64,000 nucleotides of DNA from Bacteroidota bacterium (GTDB lineage: Bacteria > Bacteroidota > Bacteroidia > Bacteroidales > Prolixibacteraceae): the NCBI GenBank assembly GCA_023251455.1, contig JAHEYT010000024.1, positions 1 to 64,000 on the forward strand, read 5' to 3'. Below the pieces are notes generated by a model. That model was given only the letters and a program-made list of their open reading frames with translations. It was not told where the DNA came from and made no database searches. Below are positions 45,682-54,767 of the stretch, one piece after another. Position 1 is the first letter of the stretch. Every line of letters starts with the position of its first letter. A program made the position numbers and the translations under genes.

Positions 45682-45709
45682 AAAAACCCGGTTAACAGCC
45701 GGTTTTTTT
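45682..45709 (+). terminator. terminator of the remnant
   Basis: AAAAACCCGG ... CCGGTTTTTTT hairpin, similar in sequence and distance to the one at 37934-37958. The 7-T tract is strong. It would insulate the transporter operon. Confidence 0.7.
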
Positions 45710-45905
45710 GTTGATTATTAGTATCCTAAAAATAAAAAGTATGTCAATAAACACTTCTTGTTGCTAATACAATAAGAATATCCCATTTTTGAATTTTATT
45801 TCGAAAAGATTATTGATATTTGATTTTAAATGTGCGGAGCTTATCACACTTTTGTATCAATTTAAAATAGTACAATCATCATAACTAACTCTAAAACACA
45901 TTCTT

Positions 45906-47507
45906 GTGGAAAAACTTTCATTAAAAGAGAAAATTGGGTATGCACTTGGAGATGGTGCTGCGAATATTGCCTGGCGTGGCGTTGCCACTTTCCTGTTTAT
46001 TTTCTACACCGATGTTTTTGGACTGAATCCAGCGGTCGTTGGGGTGCTTTTCCTGATTGCCCGCTTCGGTGATGGAATAATCGATATTCTGATGGGAGTA
46101 GTCTGCGACCGTACAAATTCGAAATACGGAAAATTTCGTCCATGGATTCTGTGGACAGCCATCCCATTAGGAATCACTTTATCAATGCTGTTTACCACTC
46201 CGAATTTAAGTCCAACAGCTAAAGTTGTTTATGCCTACTCTACCTACCTGTTGTTTTTCCTGATTTACACCGCGAATAATATTCCATACGGCGCCCTAAT
46301 GGCGGTAATGAGTCCCGACGACAAAGAACGAACAAGCCTTGGTTCGTATCGCATGGTTGGTGCATTTACCGGCGGAATGGTCGTTCAGGGAGCATTGTTG
46401 TTTTTAGTCGCTCACTTCGGAAACATCAATCCAACGATAAATGTGGAGAAACTGGATGCCAAGAAATACGAAGTTACAGTATCGACTCATGAAGACATAA
46501 AGAATGTAAACATCAAGACCAAAGATGGAATTGCCTTGTTTACCTGGGCCGACACCACGGTTAATGCCGCAGCCAATGTTGCTACAGTTGGCAAAAGTTT
46601 TTCAATGGAAGCGGATAAACCTTATTCATTCATCGTAACCGGAGAAGAAAACCTAGAGTCAAAAAACATAAGTATCATCGACCAAAAGAGAGGCTACAGC
46701 TCAGCTATTTACATCATGTCTGTTTTCTTGTCGCTCTTCCTGATGGTGACTTTTGCAACTACAAAAGAACGCGTTCAACCGCCAAAAGATCAGGAAACAA
46801 ACTTACTGAAGGATATAAAAGACCTCATCAAAAACAGACCATGGCTAGTGCTTCTTTTCATCGGAATCCTTTTCAATGTTTACAACTCGATCAAACAAGG
46901 CATTGTAGTTATCTACTTCAGCCATTATCTGCATAACCAGTTCCTGGCAGCTTCGTACATGATTGGATTAATGCTCGCCTCCATTGCAGGAGCGATGATC
47001 ACATCTCCTTTGGGAAAGAAATACGGGAAACGGAATTTGTTTATCGGAGCCTTGATTTTCTCGGGTTTTGTAAACGCATTACTTGTTTTGTGCGGCCCCG
47101 GCGATACCATTGGCATTTTCACGATTGGGATCATCTCAGAATTTGGAGCCGCAGTATTCCCAACCCTGTTTTTTGCCATGCTTGGCGATGCTGCCGATTA
47201 TTCAGAATTTAAAAACGGACGCAGGGCCACAGGACTGGTGTATTCAGCTGGCTCCTTCGCCACCAAATTTGGCGGAGGAATTGCAGGCGCTATCATCGGC
47301 TGGGTACTTGCAGTTTACGGCTATAACGGGCAAAATGAAGTTTCCATTCAGGGTGCAGTTCCCGGTATCATCATGCTGATGAGCTGGATTCCAACTATTG
47401 TTGCAGTAATAACAGCAGGTGTAATGACTCTGTATCCATTAAATCAAACCAAAATGGATGAAATCACTCATGAATTGAATGCCAGAAGAGCAAACGAATT
47501 GGCTTAA
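45906..47507 (+). CDS. GPH-family sugar:cation symporter with inserted extracytoplasmic domain
   Basis: A 533-aa MFS/GPH (MelB-like) transporter with GTG start. The N-terminal KEKIGYALGDGAANIAWR and the DRTNSKYGKFRPWIL loop (68-82) are family signatures. Twelve membrane segments are expected. Family members are usually about 450-490 aa; here about 90 extra residues (172-262) lie between TM5 and TM6, strand-rich, soluble and facing the periplasm. It is followed 49 bp later by a GH94 phosphorylase gene, so it probably imports that enzyme's disaccharide. Confidence 0.88.
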   Translation: MEKLSLKEKIGYALGDGAANIAWRGVATFLFIFYTDVFGLNPAVVGVLFLIARFGDGIIDILMGVVCDRTNSKYGKFRPWILWTAIPLGITLSMLFTTPNLSPTAKVVYAYSTYLLFFLIYTANNIPYGALMAVMSPDDKERTSLGSYRMVGAFTGGMVVQGALLFLVAHFGNINPTINVEKLDAKKYEVTVSTHEDIKNVNIKTKDGIALFTWADTTVNAAANVATVGKSFSMEADKPYSFIVTGEENLESKNISIIDQKRGYSSAIYIMSVFLSLFLMVTFATTKERVQPPKDQETNLLKDIKDLIKNRPWLVLLFIGILFNVYNSIKQGIVVIYFSHYLHNQFLAASYMIGLMLASIAGAMITSPLGKKYGKRNLFIGALIFSGFVNALLVLCGPGDTIGIFTIGIISEFGAAVFPTLFFAMLGDAADYSEFKNGRRATGLVYSAGSFATKFGGGIAGAIIGWVLAVYGYNGQNEVSIQGAVPGIIMLMSWIPTIVAVITAGVMTLYPLNQTKMDEITHELNARRANELA

Positions 47508-47556
47508 TCGTAATTATCACAGAATATATCATTGATAAAAATAAAAACACAGAATT

Positions 47557-49995
47557 ATGAAATTCGGACATTTCGACGATCAGAATAGAGAATATGTAAT
47601 TACCGATCCAAAAACTCCCTGGCCCTGGATCAATTACCTCGGCAATGAAGATTTTTTCTCCCTGATCTCAAATACCGCCGGCGGATATACCTTTTACAAA
47701 GATGCCAAGTTCCGTCGCCTGACCCGCTACCGCTACAACAATGTTCCGATGGACAGCGGTGGCAAATATTTCTATATCAAAGATGGTGATACCACCTGGT
47801 CGCCGGGTTGGAAACCCTGCAAAACAGAACTCGACAACTACGAGTGCCGTCACGGGATGAACTATACTTCAATCAAAGGAGAGAAGAATGGAGTTTCAGC
47901 CACTGCACTGTATTTTGTTCCGCTAAAGACTTGGGCTGAGGTTCAGAAACTGACCCTAACCAATAACTCCAAGGAAGTCAAAAAGCTGAAAATTTTTTCG
48001 TTTGTGGAATGGTGCTTGTGGAATGCCGCAGCTGATATGGAAAATTTCCAGCGTAACTTTTCGACCGGCGAAGTTGAGATTGAAGATTCGGTTATTTACC
48101 ACAAAACGGAATACAAAGAGCGCCGCGACCATTTTGCTTATTATTCGGTAAATGTTCTGGTTCAGGGATTCGATACCGACCGGGAATCATTCTTCGGATT
48201 GTACAATGGCTTTGACGAACCTCAGGTTGTTGCTGAAGGAAAATCGCGCAATACCGAGGCTCACGGCTGGTCGCCAATTGCTTCGCATTATCTGGAAGTG
48301 GAATTGCAGCCCAGCGAAACCAAAGAATTCGTTTTCGTTTTGGGTTATGTCGAAAACAAGGAAGACGAAAAATGGGAATCGAAAAACATCATCAACAAGA
48401 CCAAAGCGAAAGAAACGATTGCCAAATTCGATACTGTTGCCAAAGTTGATGCTGCCTTGGCCGAATTGCGCGAATATTGGGACAATCTGCTGAGTGTTTA
48501 CACGGTAGATTCAGGCGACGACAAACTCGACCGGATGGTAAACATCTGGAACCAGTACCAGTGCATGATTACCTTCTGCTTCTCGCGTTCTGCGTCATAT
48601 TTCGAAAGCGGTATCGGTCGTGGAATGGGATTCCGCGATTCGAACCAGGACTTAATTGGATTCGTTCACCAGATTCCGGAACGTGCCCGCGAACGCATCA
48701 TCGACATTGCCTCGACCCAATTTCAGGATGGAGGCTGCTACCACCAGTATCAACCCTTGACGAAGAAAGGGAACAACGACATCGGCGGTGGATTTAACGA
48801 TGACCCGATGTGGCTAATTTTAGGAACCGTAAGTTACATCAAAGAAACAGGCGATTTTGGTATCCTGACCGAAATGGTGCCATTTGACAATGATATGTCG
48901 GTTGCCCGCACGCTTTTTGAGCATTTAACCGTTTCGTTCGATCACGTGGTAAACAACCTCGGACCTCACGGATTGCCACTCATTGGCCGTGCCGACTGGA
49001 ACGACTGCCTCAACCTGAACTGTTTCTCGAACGACCCAAATGAATCATTCCAGACCACTGAAAATAAGACTGAAGGTACAAAAGCGGAATCACTCATGAT
49101 TGCCGGATTATTTGTCATCTATGGCCGCGATTATGTGACTTTGTGTACAAAACTTGGACTGACAGAAGAAGTTGCCCGTGCACAATCGCACATTGATGCA
49201 ATGATCGAAGCGGTGAAAAAATACGGTTGGGATGGCGATTGGTTCATCCGTGCTTACGACTATTACGGAAACAAAATCGGTAGCAACGAAAACGAGGAAG
49301 GTAAAATCTTTATCGAATCGAACGGTTGGTGCACTATGGCCGGGATTGGCAAAGAAGAAGGCCTTTGCGAAAAAGCTTTGGATTCAGTGAAAGACCGCCT
49401 CGATTGCGAACACGGAATTGTGCTCAACAATCCTGCCTTTACAAAATACTACATCGAATACGGCGAAATTTCGAGTTATCCTGCTGGTTACAAGGAAAAT
49501 GCCGGAATTTTCTGCCACAACAACCCGTGGATCATGATTGGCGAAACGGTGGTTGGCAATGGAAACCGGGCATGGGAATATTACCGGAAGATTTGTCCGT
49601 CGTACCTGGAAGAGGTCAGCGAATTGCACAAAACGGAACCATACGTATATGCACAAATGATTTCAGGGAAAGACGCATTTAAGCCGGGCGAAGCCAAAAA
49701 TTCCTGGTTAACCGGAACTGCTTCATGGAATTTCTACGCCATTACTCAGTTCATCCTGGGCATTCAGCCCGATTACGATGGATTGCTTGTAGATCCGTGT
49801 ATTCCAAACGACTGGAAAGGCTTTAAAGTAAGCCGCAAATTCAGGGGAGCCGAGTATCATATTGAGGTTCAGAATCCGAATGGCATTTCGAAAGGCGTGA
49901 AAGAAATAATCGTTGATGGCCAATCACAAGCTTCGAACCTGATTCCGCTTTTTGAAGATGGAGAAGAACATTCAGTAATTGTTAGTATGGGTTAA
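47557..49995 (+). CDS. GH94 disaccharide phosphorylase, probably cellobiose phosphorylase
   Basis: An 812-aa cytoplasmic inverting phosphorylase. An N-terminal beta-sandwich (about 1-290) starts [13 protein letters not shown]. The (alpha/alpha)6 barrel follows with [26 protein letters not shown] and the catalytic-acid motif [10 protein letters not shown]. The C-terminal region includes [11 protein letters not shown]. Length and the start motif match cellobiose phosphorylases (about 810-820 aa), which split cellobiose with phosphate into glucose 1-phosphate and glucose. Chitobiose or other beta-linked specificity cannot be excluded. It has no signal peptide and is paired with the symporter. 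Confidence 0.9.
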   Translation: MKFGHFDDQNREYVITDPKTPWPWINYLGNEDFFSLISNTAGGYTFYKDAKFRRLTRYRYNNVPMDSGGKYFYIKDGDTTWSPGWKPCKTELDNYECRHGMNYTSIKGEKNGVSATALYFVPLKTWAEVQKLTLTNNSKEVKKLKIFSFVEWCLWNAAADMENFQRNFSTGEVEIEDSVIYHKTEYKERRDHFAYYSVNVLVQGFDTDRESFFGLYNGFDEPQVVAEGKSRNTEAHGWSPIASHYLEVELQPSETKEFVFVLGYVENKEDEKWESKNIINKTKAKETIAKFDTVAKVDAALAELREYWDNLLSVYTVDSGDDKLDRMVNIWNQYQCMITFCFSRSASYFESGIGRGMGFRDSNQDLIGFVHQIPERARERIIDIASTQFQDGGCYHQYQPLTKKGNNDIGGGFNDDPMWLILGTVSYIKETGDFGILTEMVPFDNDMSVARTLFEHLTVSFDHVVNNLGPHGLPLIGRADWNDCLNLNCFSNDPNESFQTTENKTEGTKAESLMIAGLFVIYGRDYVTLCTKLGLTEEVARAQSHIDAMIEAVKKYGWDGDWFIRAYDYYGNKIGSNENEEGKIFIESNGWCTMAGIGKEEGLCEKALDSVKDRLDCEHGIVLNNPAFTKYYIEYGEISSYPAGYKENAGIFCHNNPWIMIGETVVGNGNRAWEYYRKICPSYLEEVSELHKTEPYVYAQMISGKDAFKPGEAKNSWLTGTASWNFYAITQFILGIQPDYDGLLVDPCIPNDWKGFKVSRKFRGAEYHIEVQNPNGISKGVKEIIVDGQSQASNLIPLFEDGEEHSVIVSMG

Positions 49996-50017
49996 ATAGT
50001 TTTTTTTGAGTTGTATG

Positions 50018-50052
50018 AAGCCTGATGCATAATTTGCATCGGGCTTTTTTAT
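50018..50052 (+). terminator. terminator of the GH94 operon
   Basis: AAGCCTGATGCA (50018-50029) pairs with TGCATCGGGCTT (50035-50046), with one G-U pair, then a T run to 50050. Confidence 0.88.
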
Positions 50053-50244
50053 GCCCTGAGGTAAATAACTGCTAATATTTACGACCTCATTCCGCATTGC
50101 TAAACAACTCCTTACTACAGAACATCAGCCATTTAATACAAATAATCAACTTCATATTTTATAAACTATTTAAGTACATTTCAGGTATAAAAACCTGTAA
50201 ATGGTATATATTTTGTGGCGACATAAATCGTAAATAAAAGTATA

Positions 50245-50251
50245 AAGGAGG
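50245..50251 (+). promoter_or_regulatory. consensus Shine-Dalgarno site
   Basis: AAGGAGG 8 nt before the ATG at 50260; fixes the start of the lipoprotein gene. Confidence 0.65.
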
Positions 50252-50259
50252 ACAGAAAA

Positions 50260-50718
50260 ATGAAAAATCTGATGAATTTAAAGCACGTGATTTTCTTATT
50301 TATTCTGGTTTCTGGAGGTGCACTTTTACACAGCTGTGCAGTGTATAGTCCTGAAGTTAAGCCTGTGACTCTACCTGATATTGTGCAGATGAGTAAAGAC
50401 AAAGTGTCATCAAAGAATATTATCAATGAAATAAAGAAATCACACACAGCTTATACGCTAAAAGCAAGTGAATATGCTAAGCTTCAGCAGCAAGGTGTAG
50501 CCGATTCGGTTGTGAATTACATGCTAAAGACCCATATCAATTTAATTCAGTACAATTCACAAATGTGGGATTCATACTACTGGTCGCCTTGGTACAGAGG
50601 ATACTGGTATGGTGGGTTTGGCTATGGTTGGCCTTATAGTTACTGGGGGTGGCGTACGGGACCGACCATTATCCACCTGAATGGCGGTGGACACGAACAC
50701 CACGGTAGAGTAAAATAA
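50260..50718 (+). CDS. lipoprotein with aromatic/glycine-rich tail
   Basis: A 152-aa exported lipoprotein. The signal ends LLHSC (Cys at 26). Residues about 35-105 are helical, with VTLPDIVQMSKDKVSS and KASEYAKLQQQGVADSVVNYMLKTH, a pattern of repeated short helices seen in envelope lipoproteins. The tail (about 108-152) is extremely rich in Trp, Tyr and Gly (DSYYWSPWYRGYWYGG, YGWPYSYWGW) and ends in His-rich GGHEHHGRVK. No enzyme motif is seen. The function may be envelope-associated or metal-binding, but this is speculation. It is monocistronic with a strong SD site. Confidence 0.65.
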   Translation: MKNLMNLKHVIFLFILVSGGALLHSCAVYSPEVKPVTLPDIVQMSKDKVSSKNIINEIKKSHTAYTLKASEYAKLQQQGVADSVVNYMLKTHINLIQYNSQMWDSYYWSPWYRGYWYGGFGYGWPYSYWGWRTGPTIIHLNGGGHEHHGRVK

Positions 50719-50787
50719 TCCAGGATTAAACAGCGCCGTACACTTTTTGTAGTAACAAGAAGAAAGTATCGCGGCAACTTTTAGTTA

Positions 50788-50810
50788 GGGTTTCGACTCG
50801 CACGAAACCC
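50788..50810. terminator. possible terminator hairpin between convergent genes
   Basis: GGGTTTCG / CGAAACCC, 8-bp stem and 7-nt loop, between the lipoprotein and helicase genes. No strong U-tract on either side. Confidence 0.4.
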
Positions 50811-50829
50811 AAAGCGAATGATTATGCAA

Positions 50830-52140
50830 TTAAATTTCCGTTACCCGTACTTTTTTACTTTTCAATTTGCTGTTGTCTACCAGTTTAATCAGCCGATTCA
50901 CTTCGGAAGCCTGAACCGCAACAAAAGCACAATCAGTCTTTATTTCAATGGTTCCGAGCTGATCCGAACTGAGTTTGCCCTGTTTCATAAATAAACCGGC
51001 AATGTCACCTTTCGAGATTTTGTCTTTTCGCCCTCCGGAAACAAACAAAGTTTTCCAGATGGAAGGCGATGGAATCGGCGCTTTTTGTATTTCTTCAATT
51101 TCCGCGTTTTCGACAAAATCCGGCAGATTTTCGTTTTTCCCTTTGATAACATACGCTGTTCCATCATTGAACATCCGGGCCGTGCGGCCATTCCGGTGAG
51201 TAAATTCGTGGGCCCTTAGCGGAAGTTGAAAATGAATAATAAATTTAATCTCCGGAACGTCAATTCCACGTGCAGCTAAGTCAGTGGCAACAATCAACTG
51301 GTGAGTCCCATTCCGGAATTTGATGAGCGCCCGTTCCCGGTCTTTTTGCTCCATTCCTCCGTAAAATAATCCGTGTCCGATGTTGTGGTAGTTGAGAAAG
51401 TCGCTGACATCCTGAATGGTATCTTTGAAATTGCAAAACACGATTCCGGGCTGATTCCCTAAGTGACAAAGCAATTCGGCCAGCGTTTCCAACTTATCAG
51501 GTGAATTAGAAAGTATTGTTTTTACTTTGAGCTGTAAATTTCCCTCATGCAAATAATCAATGACAATTGGATCCGACAAACCAACAAACTTCGGAATCTC
51601 TACTTCCTGAGTGGCTGAAGTCAATATCTTCTTCTGAACCTTCGGCAATAATGCCAGTATTTCTTTCATTTCAACTTCAAACCCGATTTCCAGCGATTTG
51701 TCGAATTCATCGAGTACCAATGTGGTAATAAAATCCGGAGAAAAATTTTCCCTTCGCAAATGATCGGCAATCCGTCCGGGAGTACCGATTAAAATGGCTG
51801 GGCGGTGTTTAATTTCCGTTTTGTCTTTCGAACCGGCTCTTCCGCCATAAACTGCATTAGCTTTGTAACCCGATCCCATTTCGCGGATCACCTGCTCGAT
51901 TTGAATGGCCAATTCGCGTGAAGGTACAACAATCAGAACCTGAACTTCGGGGCAATTAATATCCAGTTCGGCGATAATTGGCAACAGAAAAGCCAGGGTT
52001 TTACCAGTTCCTGTAGGGGAAAGTAATACTATTTCAGGATTGGAAAGAATAACTTCCTGAGCCTCTTCCTGCATGGCATTGAGGTTTTCGATGCTCAGTT
52101 TCTCCAGAATGTTCGTTTGATTTTTAATCGGACTTGTCAT
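50830..52140 (-). CDS. DEAD-box RNA helicase with DbpA-type C-terminal domain
   Basis: A 436-aa cytoplasmic helicase. Motifs in order are SPTGTGKT (I), VPSRELAIQ (Ia), GTPGR (Ib), DEFD in place of DEAD (II), TSAT (III), ATDLAARGID (V) and HRNGRTAR (VI). The two RecA lobes end near residue 350. The last ~70 residues (from LFVSGGRKDKISKGDIAGLF) resemble the DbpA RNA-binding domain that targets 23S rRNA. A role in ribosome assembly is likely. The DEFD variant keeps the first two acidic residues and the last Asp, so activity should remain. Confidence 0.9.
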   Translation of the reverse strand: MTSPIKNQTNILEKLSIENLNAMQEEAQEVILSNPEIVLLSPTGTGKTLAFLLPIIAELDINCPEVQVLIVVPSRELAIQIEQVIREMGSGYKANAVYGGRAGSKDKTEIKHRPAILIGTPGRIADHLRRENFSPDFITTLVLDEFDKSLEIGFEVEMKEILALLPKVQKKILTSATQEVEIPKFVGLSDPIVIDYLHEGNLQLKVKTILSNSPDKLETLAELLCHLGNQPGIVFCNFKDTIQDVSDFLNYHNIGHGLFYGGMEQKDRERALIKFRNGTHQLIVATDLAARGIDVPEIKFIIHFQLPLRAHEFTHRNGRTARMFNDGTAYVIKGKNENLPDFVENAEIEEIQKAPIPSPSIWKTLFVSGGRKDKISKGDIAGLFMKQGKLSSDQLGTIEIKTDCAFVAVQASEVNRLIKLVDNSKLKSKKVRVTEI

Positions 52141-52468
52141 CCGGCAAAGGTACAGTTAATTAAATTGCCCCATGGTGTTTAAATATTGAGATTCACTCGT
52201 TCTATGTGAGTTGGTGTAGAACGTTAAATTAACAAGGGAGAAACTTCAGGGTAAATTTGCCTTCAAAACAAAGGACGAAGGATATTGATTCAAGATATAT
52301 CGCTATTTTTTCATCCTTATTTTCCTCAGCGGCACTGGTAATTCAACTGTGTTACCGGGGATTTTCCTGACATTCAGGAATATTATGCCTAATGTTTAAA
52401 AAAAAGTAAATTGTTAACTCAATTTTTAATAATTTTGTGAATACTTTTCCACTTTAGATTAATCCACT
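52141..52468. other. divergent promoter region
   Basis: A 328-bp AT-rich gap between the helicase gene (reading left) and the CheY-like gene (reading right). No ORF. TAATTTTG at 52430-52437 fits the -7 consensus for the right-hand gene, with a TTG 16 nt upstream, shorter than usual. Confidence 0.35.
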
Positions 52469-52849
52469 ATGGAATACAACTTTATCGGCAAAACCATTTT
52501 AATTGCTGAAGACGAAGCCGTCAGTCGTTTTCTGTTTGAAAAAGCTTTAAAGAAGACTAAGGCGAATCTTTTCTTTGTGAAAAATGGAGTAGAAGCAGTG
52601 GAAATGATTAAGGAAAACACGGAAATTGATGCTGTAATCATGGATATCAGGTTACCTCTGATGGATGGACTTGAAGCGACATCTATAATAAAAAAATTAA
52701 TTCCTGAGATGCCGATCATAATTCAATCTGCTTATGCGATGCAATCGACCAAGGAAGAAGCCATTGAAAGCGGTTGCGACGATTTTATAACCAAACCGAT
52801 TAAAGTAGAAACTTTACTTGCTATTCTCCACCGACACCTGATCTATTAA
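52469..52849 (+). CDS. single-domain CheY-like response regulator
   Basis: A 126-aa receiver domain without output domain. Acidic pocket E14-D15, phosphoacceptor D59 in VIMDIRLPLMDG, conserved Ser in IQSAYA and Lys in ITKPI. It probably relays signal by protein contact in a phosphorelay. The partner kinase is not in the window next to it. It converges with yraN. Confidence 0.92.
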   Translation: MEYNFIGKTILIAEDEAVSRFLFEKALKKTKANLFFVKNGVEAVEMIKENTEIDAVIMDIRLPLMDGLEATSIIKKLIPEMPIIIQSAYAMQSTKEEAIESGCDDFITKPIKVETLLAILHRHLIY

Positions 52850-52870
52850 TCATCGGCAAATCAATATTCC

Positions 52871-53236
52871 TTATCCGATAGGTGGATAAAAGGCATCTTT
52901 GAAATGCTCAATTTCAAATCCCCTGTTCTGGAAGATGATCGATATTACATCAAACCGGGTATCTAAATTAATATCTTTCAACTGAATATAGGCTTCAGCA
53001 GCATTCACCAGAAAACGAATTTTCTTGTTCGAAACTGCTTCCGACGGATGCTCGTATGAATCCGTTCCACGGGCTTTCACTTCCACAATAACCAGTTCGT
53101 TACCATCTTTTGCAATGATATCGATTTCAAGATGATGCGAAAACCAGTTCACTTCCAGGATTTCGTATCCAAGTGATCGGAGGTGTTCAACCGCTAGCTC
53201 CTCACCTTTTCGTCCGAGTTCGTGCCCTTTACTCAT
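52871..53236 (-). CDS. yraN: YraN/UPF0102 family protein
   Basis: A 121-aa predicted endonuclease-fold protein. GRKGEELAVEHLRSLGYEIL at the start, EIDIIAKDGNELVIVEVKAR in the middle (the D-ExK-like nuclease core) and the KIRFLVNAAEAYI helix match UPF0102. The start at 53236 makes an ATGA overlap with the ldcA stop, a coupling signature; the ATG at 53260 would overlap further. No biochemical role is firmly known for the family. Confidence 0.9.
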   Translation of the reverse strand: MSKGHELGRKGEELAVEHLRSLGYEILEVNWFSHHLEIDIIAKDGNELVIVEVKARGTDSYEHPSEAVSNKKIRFLVNAAEAYIQLKDINLDTRFDVISIIFQNRGFEIEHFKDAFYPPIG

Positions 53237-54138
53237 AGCTGAATCCGTTTTAACGTGCAAGTTTCTCCTACTTCCATCTTATAATTGGCACCTAGCACTA
53301 AAGACAGGTTTTTGGGAATATGTCCTGATGGGAAATCAAAACACACAGGAAAATGACAACCGTCGACTGCTTCCCGAATGATTTCGTAAGCCGATTTTCC
53401 ATATGGACTTTCATTGTCCTGCATTTCGGTAAAACCACCCACAACAAGTCCGGCCAATTCGTTCATCTGTCCCGATAGTCTGAAATTCTGCATCATCCGG
53501 TCGAGGTGATAGAGGTATTCCGATAAATCTTCGATCAACAGGATTTTACCTTTGGTATCCAATTGCCAGGGTGTACCCTGAAGACTATAAAGCAGCGATA
53601 AATTACCGCCAACCAGTTCACCGGAACAGCTCCCTTTAAAATTCAATGCATGAGATTCAAATTTCACCTCTGAATTTCCGGAGGTAAGCACTTCCATTAA
53701 GCTGTGGAAGCTTTTGGTAATTTTCTTGTTTTCCAGGAAGAAGGCTGGCATTGCACCGTGAATACTGGCCAATTCAAGCTTATTCAGTACCGAATGAAAC
53801 ACGGTGATATCGCTGAATCCGACCAACCATTTTGGACTTTTCAGTAAAGGTGAAAAGTCGAGTTTTTCGATTATCCGAACAGAGCCGTAACCGCCACGCG
53901 CACAAATTATAGCCTTGGTTTGAGGATCATTTATCGCTTCCTGAAAATCGGCAGCCCGTTGCTGGTCATTACCCGCATATTGAAAATGGCGATCGAAAAC
54001 ATGTTTGCCAAGAATTACTTCATATCCAACATCCTGCAACAACTCAATTCCCGGAAGCACCTTTTCTTTCGAAACTTTACCGGCGGGAGCTACAATTCGG
54101 ATGCGATCGCATTTTTGAAGGTATTCAGGAAAAATCAT
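53233..54138 (-). CDS. LD-carboxypeptidase
   Basis: A 301-aa S66-family murein peptidase releasing the terminal D-Ala from tetrapeptides for cell-wall recycling. It begins at the ATG at 54138 (MIFPEYLQKCDRIRIVAPAG), which matches the family start better than the ATG 30 bp upstream. RGGYGSVR and the GFSDIT nucleophile region come first, IEDLSEYLYHLDRM follows, and the FPSGHIPKN His near residue 270 completes the Ser-Glu-His set. It overlaps yraN by 4 bp. Confidence 0.92.
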   Translation of the reverse strand: MIFPEYLQKCDRIRIVAPAGKVSKEKVLPGIELLQDVGYEVILGKHVFDRHFQYAGNDQQRAADFQEAINDPQTKAIICARGGYGSVRIIEKLDFSPLLKSPKWLVGFSDITVFHSVLNKLELASIHGAMPAFFLENKKITKSFHSLMEVLTSGNSEVKFESHALNFKGSCSGELVGGNLSLLYSLQGTPWQLDTKGKILLIEDLSEYLYHLDRMMQNFRLSGQMNELAGLVVGGFTEMQDNESPYGKSAYEIIREAVDGCHFPVCFDFPSGHIPKNLSLVLGANYKMEVGETCTLKRIQL

Positions 54139-54217
54139 TAGTGAGTTGTTAAATTCCAGGAGAATCAAATGTCGTGAAAAAAGTATTGTCAGGCAAACTA
54201 TTCGTTACCTGATTTAG

Positions 54218-54254
54218 AAAAAGCAACGACGACCTGTTTCCAGATCGTCGTTGC
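54218..54254 (-). terminator. terminator of mscL
   Basis: Perfect 10-bp stem (54223-54232 with 54245-54254), with a short inner CTG/CAG stem, followed on the minus strand by TTTTT. It lies 22 bp past the mscL stop. Confidence 0.88.
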
Positions 54255-54275
54255 ATCTATATCAAATGATATGTG

Positions 54276-54704
54276 TTATTTATTCTTCAGAATGTCTCTG
54301 ATCTCAGCAAGCAACAATTCTTCTTTAGTAGGTGGTGGTGGAGCTGGAGCCTCAACAGGTGCAGCCACTTCCTTTTTCTTCATGCTGTTCATGCCTTTTA
54401 TCATCATGAAAATGGCAAAAGCAATAATCAGAAAATCGACCAAGGCCTGTACAAAATTACCGTAATTGATTGAAACAGCTTGTTTCGTGATTACTCCGGC
54501 AGCATCAACGACGGGATCTGTCAGCAAAATTTTGAGATCGGTAAATTTAACACCGCCCAACAGAAGGCCTATTGGAGGCATAATTACATCGGCAACAACC
54601 GAACTTACTATTTTCCCGAAAGCACCACCAATGATGATACCCACTGCCAAATCGACGACATTACCGCGCATGGCAAATTCCTTGAATTCCTTCGCTAGAC
54701 TCAT
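54276..54704 (-). CDS. mscL: large-conductance mechanosensitive channel
   Basis: A 142-aa inner-membrane channel that opens under high membrane tension. The N-terminal [29 protein letters not shown] (S1 helix and TM1) is the family hallmark. TM2 is at about 81-103 ([19 protein letters not shown]), followed by a Pro/Ala linker and the cytoplasmic helix [17 protein letters not shown]. Length is normal. It is monocistronic. Confidence 0.96.
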   Translation of the reverse strand: MSLAKEFKEFAMRGNVVDLAVGIIIGGAFGKIVSSVVADVIMPPIGLLLGGVKFTDLKILLTDPVVDAAGVITKQAVSINYGNFVQALVDFLIIAFAIFMMIKGMNSMKKKEVAAPVEAPAPPPPTKEELLLAEIRDILKNK

Positions 54705-54767
54705 AATGCTAAAGTTTTAGTTTTTTTAAAATAGAACTATTTAACATGCTAAAATGTTCAGATAAAT

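Noticed and set aside
45481-45714. 77-aa ORF as a real gene
   Set aside because: It spans the frameshifted oxidoreductase remnant and its terminator; the protein changes frame midway, so it is not a functional gene.
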